Assembly (NCBI GenBank): GCA_015492355.1
Contig: WGFF01000012.1
Location: 1-5,641 of the forward strand
DNA from: Deltaproteobacteria bacterium
Lineage (GTDB): Bacteria; Desulfobacterota; GWC2-55-46; S146-73
Direction: 5' to 3'
DNA length: 5,641 nucleotides
This document shows positions 1 through 5,577 of this stretch, piece by piece (the first letter of the stretch is position 1; each line of letters opens with the position of its first letter). The notes below the pieces were generated by a model. That model did not search any database. It saw only the letters and a list, made by a program, of their open reading frames with translations, and was not told where the DNA came from. A program made the translations under genes and the position numbers.

Positions 1-9
1 CCTCAAACT

Positions 10-51
10 CCCTTCCCCAAAACTTTTAATCTAAAGTTTTTTGGGAAAGGG
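10..51. repeat. Imperfect long hairpin 1 of a tandem pair
   Basis: Bases 10-26 pair with 33-51 around the six-base loop TAATCT. The stem has one C/A mismatch (15/46) and two extra T in the right arm. Either strand could form it. No run of T follows the stem on either strand, so it is not a textbook intrinsic terminator. It could still end transcription of a gene lying left of the window, or be a copy of a dispersed palindromic element. Confidence 0.6.
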
Positions 52-55
52 GCCT

Positions 56-90
56 GGGGAGAACCTTTTTTACAAAAAAGGGTTCTCCCC
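56..90. repeat. Long near-perfect hairpin 2 of a tandem pair
   Basis: Bases 56-71 (GGGGAGAACC then six T) pair with 74-90 (six A then GGGTTCTCCCC). There is one unpaired G, and the centre AC at 72-73 is too small a loop, so the innermost A-T pairs must open. The arm is among the most stable structures in the window. The T run lies inside the stem rather than after it, so the terminator role is uncertain. It sits 4 bases after hairpin 1 and 65 bases before the cytochrome start, with which it may have no functional link. Confidence 0.65.
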
Positions 91-155
91 ACAACAAAGA
101 TTCAGGTCCGATTCGATGACCCATTACCAAATCCTTTGTTAAACGGTGGTCGGCT

Positions 156-713
156 ATGTTCAGGATACTTCTACAGTGTATCGTCTTTATAACGATATTT
201 CTTTCTCCTCTCCATTCAGTCGGAGAGAAGGTTCAGATGGCACCACCCCCTGATGAGAGATTAAAGTACAAGTTCAAGCGCAAGCCAGGGGGATTGAAGT
301 ACAACAAATACGGACTCATAGATCCTTCCCCTGATGTGATATCCCTTAAGTACTTCCCCAAGGACAAGTACGGCTTTGTTGATTGGGCACAGGCAGTGAA
401 GGACGGGCTCATCTCACCAAGGAGCTCGATTACCATCCTTGAGGAAGAGCAGACCGTGGGCTTTGATAAGGATATACTTATAAAATCCAAGATGGATTTT
501 ATGCCCGATGTCATCTTTCCCCATGATGCACATAACTACTGGCTCAACTGTAGTACCTGTCATACAAAGATATTCGAGATGAAGGCAGGTGCAACACCCA
601 TATCTATGATAGCCATATGGAAGGGCGAGTACTGCGGTAGATGCCACGACAAGGTTGCCTTTCCCCTGAGAAACTGCTTTAAATGCCACTCAGTACCGAG
701 AAAGAAGAAATAG
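156..713 (+). CDS. Periplasmic triheme c7-type cytochrome c
   Basis: Predicted secreted electron-transfer protein of 185 residues. Residues 1-22 form a signal peptide: a short basic start, then a hydrophobic run ILLQCIVFITIFL. Three CXXCH haem sites are at 132-136 (CSTCH), 160-164 (CGRCH) and 174-178 (CFKCH). The two distal-ligand candidates, His123 and His126, lie in FPHDAHNYW. The segment FEMKAGATPISM before the second site and CGRCHDKVAF after it match the c(7)-type triheme domain family seen in metal-, sulfur- and nitrogen-respiring anaerobes. The region from 45 to 95 (KYGFVDWAQAVKDGLISPR) also fits that family and binds no haem. Only two non-CXXCH histidines remain in the mature protein, so one haem needs another sixth ligand, perhaps Met142 or Met151. 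The start is the first ATG after an in-frame stop at 117-119. A weak GGTGG at 145-149 is the only ribosome-site match. No partner oxidoreductase is adjacent. Confidence 0.9.
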   Translation: MFRILLQCIVFITIFLSPLHSVGEKVQMAPPPDERLKYKFKRKPGGLKYNKYGLIDPSPDVISLKYFPKDKYGFVDWAQAVKDGLISPRSSITILEEEQTVGFDKDILIKSKMDFMPDVIFPHDAHNYWLNCSTCHTKIFEMKAGATPISMIAIWKGEYCGRCHDKVAFPLRNCFKCHSVPRKKK

Positions 714-723
714 GTTTTTATTC

Positions 724-2043
724 TTATCTCTTCGCAGTGGCTTTTGATGAAAGGGCTAACCTGAGAAAGGATGTATCCATAGAAGAAGGGGTAAGGGGAT
801 CGAAGAACTCCCTTATCAAGCCCTCTCTAAGGGCAGAGAACCTTGGCATGTCCTTTCTCGATATGTACTTCTTTGACGCAGGCTTCACGGTAAGGGGATT
901 GACAAGCCTCCCCCTTACCATCACCTCGTAATGGAGATGGGGTGCTGTTGCGAGCCCTGTTGCACCCACGTATCCTATTACCTCACCCTGCGATACCCAC
1001 CTGCCCTTTTTTATACCCCTTTTTATGCGGGAGAGATGTCCATAGGCAGTGGTGTAGATACTGTTGTGCCTTATCTTCACATAGTATCCGTATCCCCTTT
1101 TCCACCCGGCGAATATCACACGACCATCCCCTGCGGATTCAACAGGTGTACCCTTTGGTGCTGCATAATCGACACCATGGTGGGGAACGTATTTTTTGAG
1201 TATGGGATGGAACCTCCTCCTGGTAAAATGGCTCGATATACGACGATACCTCAGGGGAGAACTCAAAAGGGTTCTGCGAAGTGATCTGCCTTCAAGGTTG
1301 TAGTACTCACCCCTGTTATTACTGTCCTCAAAGTATATGGCGGTGAACCTCTTGCCATTGTTAACCATCTCTGCTGCGAGTATACGTCCGTTCTTCAGGA
1401 ACTTGCCTTCCACATATATGGTCTCGTAGAGTATCTTAAAGGTATCACCCTTCCTTATATCCGTTGCAAAGTCCACGACCCAGGCAAATATATCGAAGAA
1501 TGAGAGCATCACCTCAGGGTCCACACCCGCAGAAACACCCGCCTGATAGAGGGAACTATCTACCCTGCCGTATGCAAATCTGTACTTCACTTCATAGGGA
1601 ATACTGAATCTATAAGCCCTGAACCCATCAATCCCTGCCTCCCTCTTTATAATCACCCCCTCTGTCTCGCTGAAGCGGTATTCAATGGTGTCGAGTCTGC
1701 CATCTATCGTTGTTATCTTGAGATGGTCGCCCTTCTTAAGTCTACGAAGGTCATACACATCCTTTGTATTCCTCACTATACGGAGTATATCCCTTGAAGG
1801 GACATTGAGGGCGGTGAGTATGCTGTAGAAGGTATCGTTCTTCCTTACTGTAAGGCTGTGCGTTACCTTTAACCTATGGTCTGTTGTGGTGGTCTCTTTT
1901 GGAGGTTCTGGCTCCCTGTACGAAAGAGCCTCATGACCTGAAAAGAGAAAAGGATAGAGTGCAAAACCGATAAAAAGGGTGAATAGTAATGGGTTGAGAA
2001 TCCTTCTTTTACGAATCCCCTGGTTTGAGGTGTATTCTGGCAT
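724..2043 (-). CDS. MepM-like M23 peptidoglycan endopeptidase, membrane-anchored
   Basis: Zinc endopeptidase of 439 residues, expected to cut peptide cross-links in peptidoglycan on the periplasmic side and so make room for wall growth. A basic N-terminus (RKRR at 11-14) precedes one membrane segment at about 16-34. A LysM/OapA-like segment follows at about 63-112 (VRKNDTFYSILTALNV to LKKGDHLKI), then a middle domain of the Csd3 N2 type to about 250. The M23 (LytM) domain spans about 286-385. Its zinc ligands are His288 and Asp292 (HHGVD) and His371 in HLH (369-371); His336 (YGHL) and His369 are the catalytic histidines, so the enzyme should be active. Length and domain order match Escherichia coli MepM (about 440 residues). 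Its stop lies 10 bases from the convergent cytochrome stop. Expression probably comes from a sigma70-like promoter at 2068-2097. The ribosome site before the ATG is weak (GGTAGAGA). MepM is the nearest well-known relative, but orthology is not proven. Confidence 0.9.
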   Translation of the reverse strand: MPEYTSNQGIRKRRILNPLLFTLFIGFALYPFLFSGHEALSYREPEPPKETTTTDHRLKVTHSLTVRKNDTFYSILTALNVPSRDILRIVRNTKDVYDLRRLKKGDHLKITTIDGRLDTIEYRFSETEGVIIKREAGIDGFRAYRFSIPYEVKYRFAYGRVDSSLYQAGVSAGVDPEVMLSFFDIFAWVVDFATDIRKGDTFKILYETIYVEGKFLKNGRILAAEMVNNGKRFTAIYFEDSNNRGEYYNLEGRSLRRTLLSSPLRYRRISSHFTRRRFHPILKKYVPHHGVDYAAPKGTPVESAGDGRVIFAGWKRGYGYYVKIRHNSIYTTAYGHLSRIKRGIKKGRWVSQGEVIGYVGATGLATAPHLHYEVMVRGRLVNPLTVKPASKKYISRKDMPRFSALREGLIREFFDPLTPSSMDTSFLRLALSSKATAKR

Positions 2044-2067
2044 ATATCTCTACCAAAATTTCCCTAA

Positions 2068-2097
2068 ATAATAATGTAAGAGGGTTTCTTATGTCAA
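2068..2097 (-). promoter_or_regulatory. Sigma70-like promoter of the M23 peptidase gene
   Basis: On the minus strand, TTGACA (2097-2092, a perfect -35) is followed after 18 bases by TATTAT (2073-2068, five of six -10 matches). Transcription would start near 2061, giving a leader of under 20 bases before the ATG at 2043. The distance and direction fit the peptidase gene. Confidence 0.65.
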
Positions 2098-2374
2098 GCA
2101 ATTTGTTTTGAAGCCCCGGACTGCAAGACTGGGCTTTCACTTCTTCAAGAGGTCGCCCCCTGCCCCAAAAGACCATAGCCTGTTTTACGAGACCAGCCAT
2201 TCATCCCCGCCCACAGGGTGGGGTATTCTGGCAGACCCTGTAACCCCTTTGATATTCAACAAGGAACGTAGAGGTCCTGCCCCAAAAGATGGATCTATAT
2301 CTACCTGTTTAGATTTTCGGCAGATAGGGGGTGGTGGTTGAGGGATTTTTTCGGGTGTATTTGTTTAACTTTCC
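2098..2374. other. Noncoding gap with several inverted repeats
   Basis: No convincing gene is visible in this stretch between two divergent genes. It holds an inverted repeat AAGCCC/GGGCTT (2111-2116 with 2131-2136, 14-base loop) just upstream of the peptidase -35 box. It also holds a hairpin CCCCGCCC/GGGTGGGG (2205-2212 with 2216-2223, loop ACA, one G-U pair). The arm ACAGGGT (2213-2219) can pair instead with ACCCTGT (2235-2241), so the last two structures exclude each other. The single T run (2346-2351) has no stem before it. The open frames here are proline-rich, lack ribosome sites and match no family I know. Confidence 0.5.
2148..2310. repeat. Degenerate direct repeat, two copies 122 bases apart
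   Basis: Copy 1 starts at 2148 and copy 2 at 2270. Both contain AGAGGTC followed by CTGCCCCAAAAGA; copy 1 has five extra bases (GCCCC) between the blocks. CCTGTTT follows in each (2179-2185 and 2304-2310) at a different distance. The shared 20 bases exceed what chance would easily give in a gap of this size. The copies could be relics of a small duplicated element. No function is evident. Confidence 0.45.
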
Positions 2375-2402
2375 TTGCGACCCTGACGATATTATATATA
2401 AT
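2375..2402 (+). promoter_or_regulatory. Sigma70-like promoter of the HD-GYP regulator gene
   Basis: TTGCGA (2375-2380, four of six -35 matches) and a perfect TATAAT (2397-2402) are 16 bases apart. They lie in an AT-rich patch of otherwise GC-rich intergenic DNA. Transcription would start near 2409, about 30 bases before the ATG. Confidence 0.55.
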
Positions 2403-2439
2403 CAAATAAGTACCATTTTGTTTCTCACAGGACCGATAT

Positions 2440-3579
2440 ATGAAGGGCTCTATAAACGACTCTGTCAAGATAGACCCTGATATCAAGGGCGCCAGAATCC
2501 TTGTTGCAGACGACGATGCACTGCACAGGAGGATATTCGCCGATCTTATAAAGAATATGGGGCATAATTGCCTGACCGTTGAGAACGGGCTTGAGGCTCT
2601 CGAAAAGATAAAGACCTATGGACCAGACCTCATAATAATGGATGTGGTCATGCCAGGGCTCGATGGATACGAGGTAACAAGGAGGCTTAAAGAAGACCCC
2701 CTCTCCATGCATCTACCCGTTGTAATGGTTACATCCCTCTCTGACAGGCACTCCAAGATAAAGGGGCTGGAGTACGGGGCAGATGAGTTCCTCAACAAAC
2801 CAGTGGATGAGACTGAGTTTGTGGTACGGATAAGGAATCTCCTCAAGGTCAAGAGATTCGAGGACTATCTTATGGAGCACGGCAGGATGCTCGAAGGAGA
2901 GGTGATGAGCAAGGCAGCACAGCTTGAAAGGGCTTTCTTGAAGATAAAACATGGCTACATAGAGACCATCTACCGTCTTACCCTTGCAGCAGAATACAGG
3001 GACAAGGAGACAGGTGGACATATAAGAAGGATGAGTCTTTACTGTCAGATGCTTGCAAGGTTCCTGGGGCTTCCAGAAGCACAGGTAGAGGCTATATTCT
3101 TTGCGAGCACGATGCACGATGTGGGAAAGATAGGCATACCCGATTCCATCCTCCTCAAACCAGGACCCCATACCAGGGAGGAGTTCGAGATAATGAAGAC
3201 CCACACCACTATCGGTGCCAGGATACTACATGGTTCTGACTCTGAGATACTGCGCATAGCAGAAGAGATAGCCCTCACACACCATGAAAGATGGGATGGC
3301 AAGGGCTATCCAGCAGGGCTCAGAGGGGAGGAGATACCTATTTCAGGACGCATAGTACATATAAGTGATATATACGATGCCATAAGGAGCAGGCGTCCTT
3401 ACAAGGACGCCATAGACCATGCAACAGCATGTGATATAATAAACAACATGGAGGAAAGTTTCGACCCTCTCATACTCAAGGGCTTTAACGAATGTGCCTG
3501 TGAGTTCAAAAGGCTGTTCGATGAAAACAGGGATGATGGAGAGACACCTATGCAGGGACTCGGGCTTGCAACAGGATAG
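2440..3579 (+). CDS. Response regulator with HD-GYP c-di-GMP phosphodiesterase domain
   Basis: Two-component output protein of 379 residues, RpfG-like in layout, predicted to hydrolyse cyclic di-GMP in the cytoplasm when phosphorylated. The receiver domain spans about 18-136: acidic pocket Asp24/Asp25, phospho-acceptor Asp68 (IIMDVVMPG), Thr98 and Lys120 (NKP). A helical linker at about 137-180 is probably a coiled coil. The HD-GYP domain runs from about 180 to 360: Glu190 and His194 (ETGGH), His226-Asp227 with Lys230 (HDVGKIGIPD), His255, His281-His282, the GYP signature at 289-291, and Asp310 followed by SRRPYK. These are the metal ligands of catalytically active HD-GYP enzymes. Glu190 is the ligand linked to three-metal centres, as in PmGH. 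The ATG has AGGA at 2429-2432, seven bases upstream. No histidine kinase or GGDEF cyclase is in the window, so the input signal is unknown. Its stop is 3 bases from the convergent citrate synthase stop. Confidence 0.93.
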   Translation: MKGSINDSVKIDPDIKGARILVADDDALHRRIFADLIKNMGHNCLTVENGLEALEKIKTYGPDLIIMDVVMPGLDGYEVTRRLKEDPLSMHLPVVMVTSLSDRHSKIKGLEYGADEFLNKPVDETEFVVRIRNLLKVKRFEDYLMEHGRMLEGEVMSKAAQLERAFLKIKHGYIETIYRLTLAAEYRDKETGGHIRRMSLYCQMLARFLGLPEAQVEAIFFASTMHDVGKIGIPDSILLKPGPHTREEFEIMKTHTTIGARILHGSDSEILRIAEEIALTHHERWDGKGYPAGLRGEEIPISGRIVHISDIYDAIRSRRPYKDAIDHATACDIINNMEESFDPLILKGFNECACEFKRLFDENRDDGETPMQGLGLATG

Positions 3580-3588
3580 GGCTTATCC
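3574..3588. repeat. Small palindrome covering two convergent stop codons
   Basis: GGATA (3574-3578) pairs with TATCC (3584-3588) around the loop GGGCT. It covers the TAG of the regulator gene (3577-3579) and the TAA of citrate synthase (3585-3583). The stem is only five pairs with no T run, so termination here is a weak suggestion. Confidence 0.3.
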
Positions 3589-4737
3589 CCTCTCATCCAT
3601 GGGTATGTAGTGCTGATCGTGCAGACCTATGTACTTCTGCTCTGGGCGGTATATACGGTTGGTCTTGAGCTGTTCCTCCCAGTGGGCAAGCCATCCAGCA
3701 ACCCGCCCCATGGCAAAGATGGGTGTGAAGAGCTCAGGGGGGATACCTATACCCTTGAGCACTATCCCAGAGTAGAAGTCCACATTGGGATAGAGCCTCT
3801 TATGGGATAGTTTTTCTTCCACTACCTTTTCCACTTCCTCTGCTATCTCCAGCATGTTGGTATCGTGGTGTATATCCTTCTGGTCGTAGAGTTTGTGGGC
3901 ATAGCCCTGGAGTATGGTTGCCCGTGGGTCTTTGGTTTTGTACACCCTGTGCCCTATACCCATTATCCTTTCCTTTCTGGCGAGTTTCCCCTCGATATAG
4001 GGGCGTACATTCTCCTTAGAGCCTATCTCCCTTATCATCTCTATGACCCGCTCGTTTGCACCACCATGGAGCGGACCAGAAAGGGTGCCTATGGCAGAGG
4101 ATACAATCGTATAGGGATCAGCAAGTGTGGAGCCCACAACCCTTGCACTGAACGTAGAGGCGTTCATCGTATGGTCCGCATGGAGTATGAGCATCACATC
4201 GAGTATCTTCTCCACAAGCGGAGAGGGTATGCGCTCAAAGAGCATGTAGTAGAAGTTGGCAGAGAAGGAAAGGGCGTTGTCAGGCTTTATAGGTGCGTCA
4301 CCGTGGCGGAGCCTGTGGCATGCAGCAACAATGGTGGGAAGCTTCGCTATGAGACGCACCGTTGACCAGTACCGTACCTCCTTGTCGAGCGTGTTCCTTG
4401 CAGGGTAGTACATCCCCATGGCAGAGGTCACTGCCTGAAGGTAATCCATTGGATGTCCATTCTCAGGGAGATACTCCATCATGCGGAGTATCTTGAGCTT
4501 GAGTCTTGTATGGAAGGTTATATCCTCCTTGAACTTGTCGAACTCCTGCCTTGTGGGAAGCCTGCCAAAGATGAGAAGATAGGCAACCTCAAGGAATGTA
4601 CTCTTTTCTACGAGTTCCTCGATGGATATACCTCTGTACTCAAGGATACCCTTCTCCCCGTCTATGAAGCTTATGGCAGACTCCGCAGCAGGTATACCCT
4701 CAAGCCCTGGTACCACATCCATATATCTCTCTTCCAT
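3583..4737 (-). CDS. gltA: Citrate synthase, short bacterial type
   Basis: Condenses acetyl-CoA with oxaloacetate to citrate, feeding the TCA cycle or glutamate synthesis in the cytoplasm. The protein has 384 residues, typical for the short bacterial and archaeal class. The N-terminal stretch GLEGIPAAESAISFIDGE with EYRGISIEEL is a family hallmark. The catalytic triad is His224 (GPLHGGANE), His263 (MGIGHRVY) and Asp320 (NVDFYSG). His186 and His189 lie in HADHTMNAST, and Arg264 and Arg345 are substrate-binding arginines. I chose the ATG at 4737 because AAGGAGG lies eight bases before it. A longer frame from a TTG at 4782 adds 15 residues (rich in Gly/Cys/Lys) with no ribosome site. 2-methylcitrate synthase is a close relative and cannot be excluded by motif alone, but no prp genes are nearby. 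It is convergent with the HD-GYP gene and divergent from the DJ-1 gene. Reversible use in a reductive TCA cycle is possible in some anaerobes but not shown here. Confidence 0.93.
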   Translation of the reverse strand: MEERYMDVVPGLEGIPAAESAISFIDGEKGILEYRGISIEELVEKSTFLEVAYLLIFGRLPTRQEFDKFKEDITFHTRLKLKILRMMEYLPENGHPMDYLQAVTSAMGMYYPARNTLDKEVRYWSTVRLIAKLPTIVAACHRLRHGDAPIKPDNALSFSANFYYMLFERIPSPLVEKILDVMLILHADHTMNASTFSARVVGSTLADPYTIVSSAIGTLSGPLHGGANERVIEMIREIGSKENVRPYIEGKLARKERIMGIGHRVYKTKDPRATILQGYAHKLYDQKDIHHDTNMLEIAEEVEKVVEEKLSHKRLYPNVDFYSGIVLKGIGIPPELFTPIFAMGRVAGWLAHWEEQLKTNRIYRPEQKYIGLHDQHYIPMDERG

Positions 4738-4745
4738 ACACAACC

Positions 4746-4752
4746 CCTCCTT
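4746..4752 (-). promoter_or_regulatory. Strong ribosome binding site fixing the citrate synthase start
   Basis: Read on the minus strand this is AAGGAGG, with eight bases to the ATG at 4737. It is the best ribosome site in the window and decides against the upstream TTG at 4782. Confidence 0.8.
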
Positions 4753-4783
4753 CAATCCTTTACATCGGCACCCCCCAATCAAA

Positions 4784-4812
4784 AATTTAGTTTAATTCCG
4801 TATAAAAGTCAA
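4784..4812 (-). promoter_or_regulatory. Sigma70-like promoter of citrate synthase
   Basis: On the minus strand, TTGACT (4812-4807, five of six) and TAAATT (4789-4784, four of six) are separated by an ideal 17 bases. Transcription would start near 4777, about 40 bases before the ATG. This would put the TTG at 4782 outside the transcript. Its -35 box is one base from the -35 box of the opposite promoter. Confidence 0.6.
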
Positions 4813-4813
4813 T

Positions 4814-4843
4814 TTGATTTCCTGAGAAGGGCATGGTTATAAT
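4814..4843 (+). promoter_or_regulatory. Sigma70-like promoter of the DJ-1 family gene and its leader
   Basis: TTGATT (4814-4819, four of six) and a perfect TATAAT (4838-4843) are 18 bases apart. Transcription would begin near 4850, leaving about 180 untranslated bases before the ATG at 5029. Confidence 0.6.
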
Positions 4844-4849
4844 AGGTGA

Positions 4850-5028
4850 AGGGACCCATCAGGGATCGGGTATCCACGGGTCTCAAACACAGGTCTTTCC
4901 CATCAAACCACCCTGCTTCAGGAGGGATACCCACTGAAGCCACTGTTTTATTCAAGGTAAGGGATATTATTGTCTGGAAGCAACGCAGTTGGTTCGAGGG
5001 ACCTTTTCTGAAAAAAGGAGTAGGAACG
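4850..5028 (+). promoter_or_regulatory. Long structured 5' leader, candidate cis-regulatory RNA
   Basis: Three arms can be traced by eye. Arm 1: GGGACCC (4851-4857) pairs with GGGTCTC (4878-4884, one G-U pair), enclosing GGAT/ATCC (4863-4866 with 4872-4875). Arm 2: GCTTCAG (4915-4921) pairs perfectly with CTGAAGC (4934-4940), enclosing GGG/CCC around the loop ATA. Arm 3: CCACTG (4940-4945) can pair with CAGTTGG (4986-4992, one bulged T); C4940 is shared with arm 2, so only one of them can use it. A last hairpin at 5002-5018 covers the ribosome site. I do not recognise any known riboswitch class. A frame open from GTG 4846 crosses the region, but it begins 3 bases after the -10 box, so it is unlikely to be translated. 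Confidence 0.45.
5002..5020 (+). promoter_or_regulatory. Ribosome binding site in a hairpin
   Basis: AAGGAG (5015-5020) lies eight bases before the ATG at 5029 and fixes that start. CCTTTT (5002-5007) is exactly complementary to AAAAGG (5013-5018), with loop CTGAA, so the site can be hidden in a six-pair hairpin. The pairs are mostly A-U, so it would be easy to open. Confidence 0.6.
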
Positions 5029-5577
5029 ATGAAAAGGGTAATAGTTGTCCTTGCCCCTGGCTTCGAGGAGATTGAGGCACTTACCGTGGTAGATATACTG
5101 AGGAGGGCTGGTATGGATGTCACTGTTGCGGGTACGATCGGGGGCATCGTAGAAGGGAGGAATGGAATAAGGGTCGAGCCGGACAGAACGATGGATTCGG
5201 TTGTGGATGGGTGGTACGATCTTGTGGTACTGCCAGGGGGTGCGGTGGGTACAGAAAATCTGAAAAAGGACGATAGAGTAAAAAGGCTCGTAGAAAGGCA
5301 CCTGAGGAAGGGGGCTATTGTATCTGCTATATGTGCTGGACCGACAGTACTCGCATCCATGGGTCTTACACAGGGAAGGAGGCTTACAGCCCATCCCACG
5401 GTGCGGGAGGAACTGAAGGATTCGGTAGTCGTTGACGACAGGGTAGTTGTGGACGGGAATATAATAACGAGTCAGGCACCGGGTACTGCTATGGAATTCG
5501 CCTTCAAGCTCGTGGAGGTGCTTGAGGGTGATGAAAAGGTAAAGGAGGTCAACAGAGGGGTCCTTGCAAGACTTTAA
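5029..5577 (+). CDS. DJ-1/YajL subfamily protein of the DJ-1/PfpI superfamily
   Basis: Cytosolic protein of 182 residues, close in length and motif order to human DJ-1 and Escherichia coli YajL. The start MKRVIVVLAPGFEEIEA has Glu16, which lines up with DJ-1 Glu18. VDILRRAGMDVTVAG (21-35) and YDLVVLPGG (63-71) follow. The nucleophile elbow AICAGP (100-105) holds Cys102, equivalent to DJ-1 Cys106. HP at 122-123 matches DJ-1 His126, and SQAPGTAMEFA (148-158) is the C-terminal signature. Family members have reported glyoxalase, protein-repair (deglycase, disputed), chaperone and oxidative-stress functions; which applies here cannot be read from sequence. The ATG at 5029 is chosen because AAGGAG precedes it and the protein then begins at the family's usual first strand. 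An upstream in-frame GTG at 4846 would add 61 unrelated residues. The last 14 bases probably overlap the next gene. Confidence 0.92.
   Translation: MKRVIVVLAPGFEEIEALTVVDILRRAGMDVTVAGTIGGIVEGRNGIRVEPDRTMDSVVDGWYDLVVLPGGAVGTENLKKDDRVKRLVERHLRKGAIVSAICAGPTVLASMGLTQGRRLTAHPTVREELKDSVVVDDRVVVDGNIITSQAPGTAMEFAFKLVEVLEGDEKVKEVNRGVLARL

Noticed and set aside
2009..2200. Minus-strand open frame of 63 codons overlapping the peptidase start
   Set aside because: It runs through the peptidase promoter, overlaps the well-supported peptidase start in another frame and has no family resemblance.
2108..2341. Plus-strand open frame of 77 codons in the intergenic gap
   Set aside because: It is proline-rich with no ribosome site or recognisable motif. 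Its internal similarity only reflects the DNA direct repeat.
2098..2439. c-di-GMP riboswitch upstream of the HD-GYP gene
   Set aside because: The conserved elements of GEMM-type riboswitches are absent, and the predicted promoter leaves only about 30 bases of leader.
4738..4782. Longer citrate synthase starting at TTG 4782
   Set aside because: It has no ribosome site and overlaps the predicted transcript start. The added 15 residues do not look like the family, while ATG 4737 has AAGGAGG at eight bases.
4987..5004. tRNA T-arm-like sequence (GGTTCGAG)
   Set aside because: The flanking bases do not form a T-stem around TTCGAGG, and no acceptor, D or anticodon arm is present.
4846..5028. 61-residue N-terminal extension of the DJ-1 protein from GTG 4846
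   Set aside because: The GTG lies 3 bases after a perfect TATAAT, so transcription would start at or after it. The family normally begins at the strand starting MKRV, which has its own strong ribosome site.
4850..5028. Cobalamin or another known riboswitch in the DJ-1 gene leader
   Set aside because: A GCCACTG at 4939-4945 recalls a cobalamin motif, but the B12 box and the other conserved blocks are missing. I also found no TPP, FMN, SAM, glycine or fluoride signature.
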